The notes under the pieces: generated by a model
What the model was told of the DNA's origin: nothing
Databases searched by the model: none
The model's input: only the letters and a program-made list of their open reading frames with translations
Shown here: piece by piece, positions 9,997-18,250 of the stretch
Position numbering within the stretch: the stretch's first letter is position 1
How the letters are laid out: every line of letters starts with the position of its first letter
Position numbers and translations under genes: made by a program
Assembly (NCBI RefSeq): GCF_000378605.1
Contig: NZ_KB905156.1
Coordinates: forward strand, 539,209 to 603,208
Origin: Thioalkalivibrio sp. ALJ21
GTDB lineage: Bacteria; Pseudomonadota; Gammaproteobacteria; Ectothiorhodospirales; Ectothiorhodospiraceae
Direction: 5' to 3'
DNA: 64,000 bases

Positions 9997-10362
9997 TCAG
10001 TGCGTCTTGCGCTCGTGGCCGGCCTCTTTCAGCCGATCCAGGTAATCCTGCCACAGACTTTCCTGCTCCGTGCCGAGCTTGTGCAGGTAGTCCCAATCAT
10101 AGATGCCGGTGTCGTGGCCGTCAGAGAACTCCAGCTTCACCGCATAGTTACCGACCGGCTCGATCCCGGTGATGTTCACATCCTCCTTGCCCACCTGCAG
10201 CACCTCCTGGCCCGGGCCATGCCCGCGCACCTCGGCCGAGGGCGAGTACACCCGCAGAAATTCGCAGGGCAACTCGAAATGCGAGCCATCGGAGTAGGAG
10301 ATCTCCAGGATGCGCGACTTCTGATGCAACTGGATATCGGTGGGTCGGTGCTTGCTGCTCAT
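9997..10362 (-). CDS. DUF971 family protein
   Basis: 121-residue DUF971 protein (fold of the gamma-butyrobetaine hydroxylase N-terminal domain). Recognised by [31 protein letters not shown] and the C-terminal [14 protein letters not shown] block. Function unknown. It is often found just upstream of ubiE in gammaproteobacteria, as here with a 2-bp gap, and is probably the first gene of the ubiquinone operon. The 190 bp upstream (10363-10553) should contain the operon promoter; I see no clear -35/-10 pair. Confidence 0.88.
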   Translation of the reverse strand: MSSKHRPTDIQLHQKSRILEISYSDGSHFELPCEFLRVYSPSAEVRGHGPGQEVLQVGKEDVNITGIEPVGNYAVKLEFSDGHDTGIYDWDYLHKLGTEQESLWQDYLDRLKEAGHERKTH

Positions 10363-10553
10363 GCGGCCTCCAGAATCCTCGGCCGGGACGGGCCCGGAAA
10401 GATCTTGCGCGACCGCCCGAAGCGGCCACTGTCAACAGGCTGCGAGGATACCAGCCCAGCGGGTCAGCGTGGCATCTCCCTGCGCACCGCGGGCCTGCCC
10501 CCCGGCAGGATGGATCACACAGGCGACAGGACCATGTGCGAGAGCGCTGCCGG

Positions 10554-11459
10554 CTACTCGGCGTCGCGGCCCCGCTCGGGGACGGGGGGCGGGGTGGCGC
10601 GGGAGGAGACGCTGAGGGCGGTGACGGTGACCAGGATCAGGGCCATGCCGATGATCTGAACCAGTGCCAGGCTTTCGTGCAGGATCACCACGCCGAACAG
10701 CGTGGCGGTGACCGGTTCGATCATCGCGACGATCGAGGCAACGGCGGGGGCCGTGGTCCGCAGTCCATTGATGTAGAAGGCGAACGACAGGCCGGCACCA
10801 AAGATGCCAAGGGCCAGGAACAGCGGCCAGTCGGTGGTGGTCAGCACGGTGGCCATCTGCGTGTTGTCGCCCGGCAGCATCAGCAGGATGACGAGCACGC
10901 CGAAGGCGATCGCGAGGATCGCCTGCGGGCTGCCGTGCTGGCCGGCGTACTTGAAGCCGAAGATGAAGATCGCGTAGGACAGGCCCGCCAGCAGGCCGGC
11001 ACCGGCGCCGATCAGGGTGACACCGCCCGCCCCGGTGTCGTAGATCTGGGTGAGCAGGACGATGCCGACCATGACCATCGCGATGGCCACCAGTTTGAGC
11101 GTGGTAGGGGTCTCCAGCCTCAGGGCGAAGGAAATGATGTAGACAAACACCGGGGCGCAGTACATCAGCGTGGCGGCGACCGCGACGCTGCCATGCGCGA
11201 TGCTGAGAAAGTAGAACGCGAAGTTGCCGGCTACACCCAGCCCGGCCACGGCTGACCAGAACCACATCTTGCCGCTGCCCAGCCCGCTGCCACCCGGACG
11301 CCAGGCGAGCCAGATCAGCACGAACAGCAGGCCGATGGCCCCGCGGTAGAACGAGACCACGAAGGCATCCCAGCCCTCGGCCATCAGGATGCCGCCGATC
11401 CCACCGGACAGCCCCCAGAAGAAGGCCGCCAGCACCACCAGTCCCACACCCAGACCCAT
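10554..11459 (-). CDS. EamA/DMT-superfamily transporter
   Basis: 301-residue inner-membrane protein with about ten hydrophobic helices in two EamA repeats (first near residue 5 LVVLAAFFWGLSGG, second near residue 150 LIGAGAGLLAGLSYAIFIFGF). Typical drug/metabolite transporter features are PVFVYIISF in the first half and a basic-acidic C-terminus. The ATG at 11459 is preceded by AGGAAGCG; the frame opens further upstream (11489) with no better site. Substrate cannot be predicted. It stands alone between the ubi operon and the next small genes. Confidence 0.85.
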   Translation of the reverse strand: MGLGVGLVVLAAFFWGLSGGIGGILMAEGWDAFVVSFYRGAIGLLFVLIWLAWRPGGSGLGSGKMWFWSAVAGLGVAGNFAFYFLSIAHGSVAVAATLMYCAPVFVYIISFALRLETPTTLKLVAIAMVMVGIVLLTQIYDTGAGGVTLIGAGAGLLAGLSYAIFIFGFKYAGQHGSPQAILAIAFGVLVILLMLPGDNTQMATVLTTTDWPLFLALGIFGAGLSFAFYINGLRTTAPAVASIVAMIEPVTATLFGVVILHESLALVQIIGMALILVTVTALSVSSRATPPPVPERGRDAE

Positions 11460-11825
11460 TATTCGCTTCCTTTCTTGTTGTCCGAACAAGCCGCCACCGG
11501 GTCGTAACCTGGCCGCGCTTGATTAAGGACCGCGACGAAGGGATCGGTCCGCGGTTCACAAATAACGTCCTATGGTGAAGGGCGCGTCGGCGTATACGCC
11601 AATCGCCCCGTCAGTCGCGTGGCGGATAGTCCACCTGGCGGCCACGTCTCATCCGCGCTGGCGACGATCGGCAAGACCAGGACCAGACCGGCCAGCCACA
11701 GACTCATTCAGCGCATGAACGCCCTCCCCGTTCCCCGTGGCCAGCATACGCCTCGCAGGTCATGGCACAACCGCCCCAAGCCGCTGGCGCCCGCGCTGTC
11801 CTTCGTCGAAATGGATACTGGCGCG
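11460..11825. other. 366-bp gap with one weak small reading frame
   Basis: Upstream region of the EamA gene and downstream end of the small receiver-like gene. The only coding candidate is the 45-codon minus-strand frame at 11570-11707, listed separately. No convincing terminator, RNA gene or repeat was seen. Longer frames crossing it on the plus strand are arginine/proline-rich and look like shadows. Confidence 0.5.
11570..11707 (-). CDS. Possible small secreted peptide (45 aa), possibly decayed
   Basis: The minus-strand frame encodes a signal-peptide-like start (MSLWLAGLVLVLPIVASA, then DETWPPGG) and stops after 45 codons. A good GGAGGG site precedes a different ATG nine bases upstream (11716), in the same frame but followed two codons later by TGA (ATG-CGC-TGA-ATG). 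The gene may thus be read by reinitiation, be a nonsense-mutated longer gene, or be chance. No family is recognised. Confidence 0.3.
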   Translation of the reverse strand: MSLWLAGLVLVLPIVASADETWPPGGLSATRLTGRLAYTPTRPSP

Positions 11826-12146
11826 TTAGGACGACCCGGAGCCTTCGATTCGGCGGCTCACGCGATCGGCTACCTTGCCGCGCACAACGACCTCGTCGGC
11901 ACCCGCCTGGCGGGCGGCCTTGAGCATCGCGCCTTCCACGTGCGGACCGAAGGCCAGGATGGCGGCATCCGGACAGCGTTCGCGCCAGGTGGCCACGGTA
12001 GCCACGTCGCGGGCCGCCAGGTCAATCGCCACCAGATCGGGGCGCTCGGCCCCATCGCCACTGGTGACCGTGGCCCCGGCCGAACGCCAGCGGGATTCGA
12101 GGCGCACGCGGGTCATCAGGTCCGGGGTATCGAGGTGGATGTGCAT
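11826..12146 (-). CDS. Small receiver-like hypothetical protein
   Basis: 106 residues from the ATG at 12146 with GGAG seven bases upstream. The pattern LVAIDLAARDV / AILAFGPHVEGAMLKAARQAGADEVVVRG resembles the beta3-to-alpha5 half of a CheY receiver fold: an Asp at the end of a central strand, then an A-rich helix and a G-A-D-E turn. It has no output domain and the N-terminal acidic pair is poor, so it may be a pseudo-receiver. It is divergent from hypA with 201 bp between starts. No partner kinase is nearby. Confidence 0.6.
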   Translation of the reverse strand: MHIHLDTPDLMTRVRLESRWRSAGATVTSGDGAERPDLVAIDLAARDVATVATWRERCPDAAILAFGPHVEGAMLKAARQAGADEVVVRGKVADRVSRRIEGSGSS

Positions 12147-12347
12147 GGGCGTCTCCGACGAAAGGGGGCTGTCGTTTGAATGCACAGCCTCGCGCACGAC
12201 GGTCAGCCGCACCAGAGACGTCATGCGGGGCAGAGAATACAAGTGCCCGGAAAACATCCGCGCCCGTGCGGTTGAGCGCACTCCCGGGTTGGAGGAAGCT
12301 GGGCACTGAAACCGACTGCGCTGGCGCACCCAATCCAAGGAGTCGAG

Positions 12348-12608
12348 ATGCACGAGTTTTCGTTGATGGCCGACCTGATGCGCAAGATCGAGCAGGTGGC
12401 GGCGGATAACAACGCCGAGCGGGTCACCCGGGTGCGGGTCTGGCTGGGCGCGCTGTCGCACATCACGCCGGAGCACTTCCGCGAACACTTCGAGGATGGC
12501 ACCCGCGGCACGCTGGCCGAGGGCGCCGAGCTGGAGGTGGAAACCTCCGACGACGAGACCCACCCCGAGGCGCAACAGATCCTGCTGCGGAGCCTGGACG
12601 TGGCGTGA
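12348..12608 (+). CDS. hypA: HypA-like nickel metallochaperone lacking the zinc domain
   Basis: 86 residues. The N-terminus MHEFSLM keeps the invariant Met-His-Glu nickel-binding start of HypA, followed by the usual VRVWLGALSHITPEHFREHF block. Usual HypA is about 113-118 residues with a zinc domain of two CxxC pairs. This protein has no cysteine at all; the stretch between ELEVET and ILLRSLDV is only about a dozen residues. AAGGAG lies ahead of the ATG. It overlaps hypF by GTGA and begins the hyp operon. No hypB is present in this cluster. Confidence 0.88.
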   Translation: MHEFSLMADLMRKIEQVAADNNAERVTRVRVWLGALSHITPEHFREHFEDGTRGTLAEGAELEVETSDDETHPEAQQILLRSLDVA

Positions 12609-14920
12609 ACACGCCCGCGACACTTAGCCCGGCGCGGGAGCGCTGGCGCCTGGTCGTCACCGGCCGGGTGCAGGGCGTGGGTTTTCGCCCATTCGTCGCG
12701 GCGCTGGCGCGGCGTCTGTCCCTGGCTGGCACGGTCGGCAACACGCCCGCGGGCGTGGTGATCGAGGCCGAGGGCGACGCAGCCAGCCTGGATGCGTTTC
12801 GCGCGGCGCTGGCGCAAGAGGCGCCGGCAGCCGCGCACGTCGATGGCATTTCCGTCGGCCCCGTAAGCCCCACCGGCGCGGCGGGCTTCCGGGTCACCGC
12901 GGGGCCGAACCGAGGCGGTGCCCCGGCCCTGGCCGCGGACCGCGCCCCCTGTCCCGACTGCCTGGCCGAGATCCGCGACCCGACGGCGCGGCGCTACCGC
13001 TACCCGTTCACCGCCTGCACGGCCTGCGGCCCGCGCTGGAGCATTGCCACGGCACTGCCCTGGGATCGTGCCGGCACCACCCTTCATGACTTCCCGCTGT
13101 GCCCGGCCTGTCGGGCGGAGTTCGAGAACCCGGGGGATCGGCGCTTCCATGCCGAGGCGATGGCCTGCCCGGACTGCGGGCCGCGGCTCGTGCAGCGCGC
13201 GCCGGACGGTACCGAACAGGCCACCGGTGATGCGGCACTGGATGCCGCCGTGGCCACCCTGCGCGAGGGGCAGATTCTGGCCCTGAAGGGCCCGGGCGGA
13301 TTCCAGCTGCTGACGGACGCCACCCGCGAGTCCGCGGTTGCCCGCCTGCGCGCGCGCAAGCAGCGCCCGGAAAAGCCGCTGGCGGTGCTGCTGCCGGATG
13401 GCGGCTGGCTGGACCGTCTGGCCCATGTATCCGAAGCGGAACGGGCACTGCTGGACAGCCCGGAGGCCCCGATCGTGCTGGTGGATCGCAAGATTGGCGC
13501 GCCGCTGGCCGGGAACATCGCCCCGGGGCTGAACCGCCTCGGGCTGATGCGGGCGGCCACGCCTCTGCACCAGATGCTGCTGGACGCGCTCGCGATCCCG
13601 CTGGTCTGCACCTCCGGCAACCGCAGTGGCGAGCCGCTTTGTATCGACGGCGAGGAAGCGGTGGCCCGGCTGGGCGTGATCGCGGATGCCATCCTCGACC
13701 ACGACCGGCCGATTGCGCGGCCGCTGGACGACAGCGTGTTCCAGATCGCGGCCGGGCAGCCGCAGTGTCTGCGCCTGGGGCGGGGAACCATGCCCCTGCG
13801 CATCCCGCTGCCGGCGCCCGGCCCAGTCACGCTGGCGCTGGGCGGCCACCTGAAGGCGGCACCGGCGCTGGCCCTGAACCGCGAGGTCGTGGTCGGCGCC
13901 CACGTCGGCGACCTCGACAGCGATCCGGCCCTGCGCCGCCTCGACAGCGAGGCCCGCGCGCTGGCCGGGCTCTGCGGCGTGCAGATCGAACACGTCGCCT
14001 GCGACCGGCACCCGGACTACGCCTCCACGGCACTGGCCGAGGGCGCGGGCGTGCCGGTCTTCCCCGTGCAGCACCACCACGCCCATGCCGCGGCCTGTCT
14101 GGCCGAGCAGGGAGTGCAGGCCTCGGCCCTGGCGCTGGTCTGGGACGGTGCGGGGCTGGGCACGGACGGGACGCTCTGGGGGGGCGAGTGCCTGACCGTG
14201 GCCGCCAATGGCGACTGGCAGCGCCTAGGCCATCTGCGCCCGTTCCGACTGCCGGGGGGCGAGGCCGCAATCCGCGAGCCGCGCCGCGCACTGCTGGGGC
14301 TGCTGCATGCGCACTTCGCGAGCGATACGGCGGCCCTGGCGGCCAGTCCGGCGCGGGCCTTGTTCGACGATGCCGAGTGGCCAGCGCTGCTCCGCGTCCT
14401 GGATCGCGGCGTCAACGCGCCCTGGACCAGCAGCGTCGGGCGTCTGTTCGATGCGGTGGCCGCCCTGACCGGGCTGCGCACCGGTGCCGGCTTCGAGGGG
14501 CAGGCCGCGATGCTGGTGCAGCAGGCGGCGGAGGCCGCGCCGGGCGTGGTGGATGCCCCGGATCTCGAGCTGGAGAACGCGATGCCCTGGCAGGCGGACT
14601 GGGGCCCGCTGATCGCCGCCCTGCTGGCGGCGCAGGCGGGCGGTGCCGCCCCCGGGGCGATTGCCGCAAGGCTGCATATCGCACTGGCGCGGTTCGCGGT
14701 GGCCGCCGCACGGGCGAGCAAACGCGAGACCGTGGCATTGACCGGCGGATGCTTCCAGAATCGGCATCTACTGCAATGCTGCGTGGCGGCCCTGCGGGAC
14801 GCCGGCTTTCACCCGCTGTGGCCACGGGCCGTTCCGCCCAACGATGGCGGACTGGCGCTGGGCCAGGCGGTGCTCGCACGCCGCGCCGCGCACCCGGCCC
14901 GACCGGAAGAAGGAGACTGA
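12605..14920 (+). CDS. hypF: HypF carbamoyltransferase, [NiFe] hydrogenase maturation
   Basis: 771-residue enzyme that makes the carbamoyl group later converted to the CN ligands of the [NiFe] site. Domains in order: acylphosphatase (GRVQGVGFRPFV near residue 20), zinc fingers (CPDCLAEI, CTACGPRWS, CPACRAEF, CPDCGPRL), a YrdC-like domain (ILALKGPGGFQLLTDA, KPLAVLL), and a Kae1-like domain (VQHHHAHAAACLAEQG, LVWDGAGLGTDG, LTGGCFQNRHLL). The GTG start at 12605 overlaps the hypA stop (GTGA), so the two are coupled. hypC starts 3 bp after its stop. Confidence 0.96.
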   Translation: MNTPATLSPARERWRLVVTGRVQGVGFRPFVAALARRLSLAGTVGNTPAGVVIEAEGDAASLDAFRAALAQEAPAAAHVDGISVGPVSPTGAAGFRVTAGPNRGGAPALAADRAPCPDCLAEIRDPTARRYRYPFTACTACGPRWSIATALPWDRAGTTLHDFPLCPACRAEFENPGDRRFHAEAMACPDCGPRLVQRAPDGTEQATGDAALDAAVATLREGQILALKGPGGFQLLTDATRESAVARLRARKQRPEKPLAVLLPDGGWLDRLAHVSEAERALLDSPEAPIVLVDRKIGAPLAGNIAPGLNRLGLMRAATPLHQMLLDALAIPLVCTSGNRSGEPLCIDGEEAVARLGVIADAILDHDRPIARPLDDSVFQIAAGQPQCLRLGRGTMPLRIPLPAPGPVTLALGGHLKAAPALALNREVVVGAHVGDLDSDPALRRLDSEARALAGLCGVQIEHVACDRHPDYASTALAEGAGVPVFPVQHHHAHAAACLAEQGVQASALALVWDGAGLGTDGTLWGGECLTVAANGDWQRLGHLRPFRLPGGEAAIREPRRALLGLLHAHFASDTAALAASPARALFDDAEWPALLRVLDRGVNAPWTSSVGRLFDAVAALTGLRTGAGFEGQAAMLVQQAAEAAPGVVDAPDLELENAMPWQADWGPLIAALLAAQAGGAAPGAIAARLHIALARFAVAAARASKRETVALTGGCFQNRHLLQCCVAALRDAGFHPLWPRAVPPNDGGLALGQAVLARRAAHPARPEEGD

Positions 14921-14923
14921 CCC

Positions 14924-15178
14924 ATGTGCCTTGCGATCCCCGGCCTTATCGACACGGTGGAGGGCGACGACCCGCTGTTCCGCCAGGCGCGGGTCCGCTT
15001 CGGTGGCGTGGCGCGCACGGTGTCGCTCGCCTGCACCCCGGAGGCCGGGCCCGGCGACTACGTGCTGGTGCATGCCGGCATCGCGATCGCCACCATCGAC
15101 GAGGCCGCGGCCGAGCGTACCCTGGCGGCGCTGCGCGCGATCCCCGAGCACGCGCCGCCCGCCCCGGAGGGCCCGTGA
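14924..15178 (+). CDS. hypC: HypC/HybG hydrogenase maturation chaperone
   Basis: 84 residues starting MCLAIPG, with Cys2 the known ligand that carries the Fe(CN)2CO precursor with HypD. The family tail is present (ARVRFGGVARTVSLACTP, GDYVLVHAGIAI, IDEAAAERTL). AGAAGGAGA is just ahead of the ATG. Its stop overlaps the hypD GTG start. Confidence 0.96.
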   Translation: MCLAIPGLIDTVEGDDPLFRQARVRFGGVARTVSLACTPEAGPGDYVLVHAGIAIATIDEAAAERTLAALRAIPEHAPPAPEGP

Positions 15179-16263
15179 GGCACCTGGACGAATACCGCGA
15201 CCCGGCGCTGATCCTGCAGCAGGCGGAGGCGATTCGCGCGGCCTGCACCCGGCGCTGGACGCTGATGGAGGTCTGCGGCGGCCAGACCCACGCGATCCTG
15301 CGCCACGGGCTGGACGATCTACTGGCGGACGCGGTCGAGCTGCTCCACGGCCCCGGCTGCCCGGTCTGTGTGACCCCGACCGAGACCCTGGACCAGGCCG
15401 TACTGCTGACCCGCCGCCCGGAGGTGATGCTGTGCACCTTCGGCGACATGCTGCGCGTACCCGGCGCGCTGGGCGACCTGAACGCCGCGCGCGCGGCCGG
15501 CGGGGATGTGCGCGTGATCTACTCGCCGCTGGATGCGGTCGCGCTGGCGCGCGAACACCCGCAGCGCGAGGTGGTGCTGCTGGCGGTGGGCTTCGAGACC
15601 ACCGCCCCGGCCGCCGCGATCACGGTACTGCAGGCCGAGGCCCTGGGGCTGTCCAACCTGTCGCTGCTGGTCTCGCACTCGCTGGTGCCGCCGGCGATGG
15701 AGGCCCTGCTGACGGACCCGGCCCACCGCATCCAGGGCTTTCTGGCCGCCGGGCATGTCTGCACCGTGGAGGGGGCGGCGGCCTATCAGGCGATCGCCGA
15801 GCATTTCCGGGTGCCCATCGTGGTGACGGGCTTCGAGCCGGTGGACCTGCTGGCCGGGATCCGGGCCTGTGTGGAGCAGCTGGAACGCGGCGAGGCCCGG
15901 GTCGAGAACCGCTATGACCGGGCCGCCCGCGACGACGGCAATGCCGCCGCGCGCGATGCGGTCAGTCGCGTGTTCGAGCCGGTGGAACGTGACTGGCGCG
16001 GCATGGGCCGCCTGCCCGCCAGCGGGCTGGGCCTGCGCCCGGCCTACGCCCGCTTCGATGCCGTCGCGCGTTTCGGGATCACCGCCCCCGCGACCGGTGC
16101 GGACGGGCCCTGCATCGCCGGCGAGGTGCTGCGCGGGCTGCGCCGACCGACCGATTGCCCCGCCTTCGGCCGCGAGTGCACCCCGGACACTCCGCTGGGC
16201 GCGCCGATGGTGTCCTCCGAGGGGGCCTGTGCCGCCTATCTGCACTACCGGGGCGGGGCATGA
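15175..16263 (+). CDS. hypD: HypD hydrogenase maturation protein
   Basis: 362 residues from the GTG at 15175 (RHLDEYRDP), overlapping the hypC TGA (GTGA). Fe-S protein that with HypC assembles Fe(CN)2CO. Motifs: MEVCGGQTHAIL, LLHGPGCPVCVTP, FGDMLRVPG, VGFETTAPA, and the C-terminal cysteine-rich segment (RRPTDCPAFGRECTPDTPLG, SSEGACAAY) that holds the 4Fe-4S cluster. Family length is about 360-380. The longer frame opening at 13639 is a shadow of hypF. Confidence 0.96.
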   Translation: MRHLDEYRDPALILQQAEAIRAACTRRWTLMEVCGGQTHAILRHGLDDLLADAVELLHGPGCPVCVTPTETLDQAVLLTRRPEVMLCTFGDMLRVPGALGDLNAARAAGGDVRVIYSPLDAVALAREHPQREVVLLAVGFETTAPAAAITVLQAEALGLSNLSLLVSHSLVPPAMEALLTDPAHRIQGFLAAGHVCTVEGAAAYQAIAEHFRVPIVVTGFEPVDLLAGIRACVEQLERGEARVENRYDRAARDDGNAAARDAVSRVFEPVERDWRGMGRLPASGLGLRPAYARFDAVARFGITAPATGADGPCIAGEVLRGLRRPTDCPAFGRECTPDTPLGAPMVSSEGACAAYLHYRGGA

Positions 16264-17264
16264 CCACGGAGGTGGTCCGCCTCGCGCATGGCGGCGGGGG
16301 CCGGCTGCAGGCGAAGCTGCTGGACGAGGTGATCCTGCCGGCACTGGGCACCCCGGCCCGCGGCGCCCCCGATGCGGCCGTGCTCGACGCACCGGGCGGG
16401 CGCCTGGCCCTGACCACCGACAGCTTCGTGGTGCGGCCCCTGTTCTTCCCGGGCGGCGACATCGGCCGCCTCGCGGTACACGGCACGATCAACGACCTGG
16501 CGATGGCCGGGGCGCGGCCGCTGTGGCTGACGCTGGGGCTGATCCTCGAGGAGGGGCTCCCGCTGGAGGATCTGCGGCGCATCCTCGCCTCCGTAAGCGC
16601 GGCTGCCGAAGAATGTGGTGTGCAGGTGGTGGCCGGCGATACCAAGGTGGTCGAGGCCGGGCGCGGCGACGGGGCCTACCTCAACACCAGCGGGGTGGGC
16701 ATCGTGCCGGAGGGGGTGCGGATCGCACCGGACGCGATCCGGCCCGGTGACGTGCTGCTGGCCAGCGGTGACCTGGGCCGACATGGCGTCGCCATCCTGG
16801 CCGCGCGCGAGGGTCTGGGGCTGGACCCACCGACCCCCAGCGACAGCGCGTCGGTCGCTGGGGCGGTGGCCGCGCTGCTGGCGGCCGACGTGCCCGTGCA
16901 TGCGCTGCGCGACCCGACCCGCGGCGGCACGGTGGCCGCGCTGCAGGAACTTGCGGATGCCTCAGGCTGCCGCCTGGTGCTGGACGATGCGGCCATCCCG
17001 GTGCGCGCGGACGTGCGCGGGGCCTGCGAGATGCTCGGGCTGGACCCGCTGCACAGCGCCTCGGAGGGCCGCTTTCTGGCCGCCGTACCGGAACCCGCGG
17101 CCGAACATGCCCTGAGCGTGCTGCGGTCACGATCGGAGACGGCCGGCGCCGTCGCGATCGGCCAGGCCGAGGCGGGCGAGCCCGCGGTCATCCGACGCCT
17201 GGCGACCGGCGTGGACCGCCGCGTGATCCTGCCGGCCGGCGAGCAGTTGCCCCGCATCTGCTGA
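16260..17264 (+). CDS. hypE: HypE carbamoyl-dehydrating hydrogenase maturation enzyme
   Basis: 334 residues, ATP-dependent dehydratase that turns the HypF carbamoyl adduct into thiocyanate on its C-terminal cysteine. The terminal PRIC ends with that cysteine. Also seen: LAHGGGGRLQAKLL at the start, DSFVVRPLFFPGGDIG, VHGTINDLAMAGARPLWLT, GDTKVVEAGRGDGAYLNT and HALRDPTRGGTVAALQE. The ATG at 16260 overlaps the hypD stop (ATGA). Last enzyme of the coupled hypA-F-C-D-E block; no hydrogenase structural genes are in the window. Confidence 0.96.
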   Translation: MTTEVVRLAHGGGGRLQAKLLDEVILPALGTPARGAPDAAVLDAPGGRLALTTDSFVVRPLFFPGGDIGRLAVHGTINDLAMAGARPLWLTLGLILEEGLPLEDLRRILASVSAAAEECGVQVVAGDTKVVEAGRGDGAYLNTSGVGIVPEGVRIAPDAIRPGDVLLASGDLGRHGVAILAAREGLGLDPPTPSDSASVAGAVAALLAADVPVHALRDPTRGGTVAALQELADASGCRLVLDDAAIPVRADVRGACEMLGLDPLHSASEGRFLAAVPEPAAEHALSVLRSRSETAGAVAIGQAEAGEPAVIRRLATGVDRRVILPAGEQLPRIC

Positions 17265-17379
17265 GGGACCGCGGAAACGGCCCGATGGAGTGCTGACGGA
17301 GATACGGGATGACGGGCATGACGGCGGCGCCCGACGGGCGTTATGGTGAAACTCACGCTTCAGTCAGGAGGAACCCACG

Positions 17380-17592
17380 ATGTCGATGCGCCCATTGATT
17401 CCTGCGGTCCTCGCGCTCGCCAGCAGCCCCGCCCTCGCCCACCCGGGGCACGGCCATGGCGACGGCTTCTCGCTGCTGCACTACCTGAGCGCCCCGGAAC
17501 ATGTGGCAGGACTGGTACTGCTCGCTGTGGTCGGCGGGGGCATTGTCGGCTGGTGGCTGCGCCGCCGAAGCCGTGACGACCGCCGGGACTGA
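17380..17592 (+). CDS. Small His-rich membrane protein downstream of hypE
   Basis: 70 residues: a cleavable-looking signal (VLALASSPALA), a short His/Gly segment HPGHGHGDG at the mature N-terminus, one transmembrane helix (AGLVLLAVVGGGIVGWWL) and a basic tail RRRSRDDRRD. A good AGGAGG ribosome site precedes the ATG. The mature N-terminus resembles the HPG/HGH start of periplasmic nickel-linked proteins such as HupE, but the protein is far too short to be HupE. Its position 115 bp after hypE makes a nickel-related role plausible, though unproven. Confidence 0.7.
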   Translation: MSMRPLIPAVLALASSPALAHPGHGHGDGFSLLHYLSAPEHVAGLVLLAVVGGGIVGWWLRRRSRDDRRD

Positions 17593-17610
17593 TCCGGGCG
17601 CCCTGCGCGT

Positions 17611-18114
17611 TCATGCATCGGCCGCAATCGGACACCAGTAGCGCTGCTCGAAGTCCCGGTCCCGGTCGCGTACCGGCACCGACTGGAAGCCGACCCGGGC
17701 GAAAAAGCCGGCCGCCGACGTCTGCGCCTTGACCAGCACCCCGTCGACATCCGCAGCGCGGGCGGCCTCCTGGCAGGCCACTACCAGTTGCCGTCCGACA
17801 CCCGTACCACGGGCGGTGCGGGCCACGTACAGCCCGTGCAGCAGCAGGCCCGTGACCGCTCCGTCGGGCAGCTCCCGCGCCTCGGCGGACTCCCAGGTCG
17901 CCACACCGACCACCTGTTCGGCCTCCTCCCGCACGACGGCGTCCAGGAACATCAGATCGGCCTCGGTGTAGCGACAGGCCGGCAGTGCCAGGCGGCGTAC
18001 CCGCTCCGGCAAGGGCCAGTCCTCGATCGCCTCGGCGACCAGCTGATTGATCGCCCCCAGGTCCTCTCGGCAGGCGGGGCGCAGGCCCGAACTCTGGACA
18101 ACGCTGGCGGCCAT
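17611..18114 (-). CDS. GNAT-family N-acetyltransferase
   Basis: 167 residues from the ATG at 18114 (MAASVVQSSGLRPA). The acetyl-CoA-binding motif is LYVARTARGTGVGRQLVVAC near residue 97, followed by ARAADVDGVLVKAQTSAAGFFARVGF, the typical strand-helix end of GNAT folds. Upstream in-frame codons to 18153 lack a ribosome site. Substrate unknown. Convergent with the His-rich gene, 18 bp between stops. Confidence 0.82.
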   Translation of the reverse strand: MAASVVQSSGLRPACREDLGAINQLVAEAIEDWPLPERVRRLALPACRYTEADLMFLDAVVREEAEQVVGVATWESAEARELPDGAVTGLLLHGLYVARTARGTGVGRQLVVACQEAARAADVDGVLVKAQTSAAGFFARVGFQSVPVRDRDRDFEQRYWCPIAADA

Positions 18115-18250
18115 CGGACACCCCTTATTCGGCACGGTTCCTGCTGGGACCACGAGAGGGGTCAGGAGTGCCCCATGCCGAGGGCTTCACGACAGCGACA
18201 TGTGCGATCAGAGATAATCACGCCGCACCGAAAAGAGACGACAGCGCACC

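Noticed and set aside
13639-16263. 874-residue frame covering hypF, hypC and hypD
   Set aside because: Only its last 362 codons are HypD; the upstream part is the R/P/G-rich shadow of hypF in another frame.
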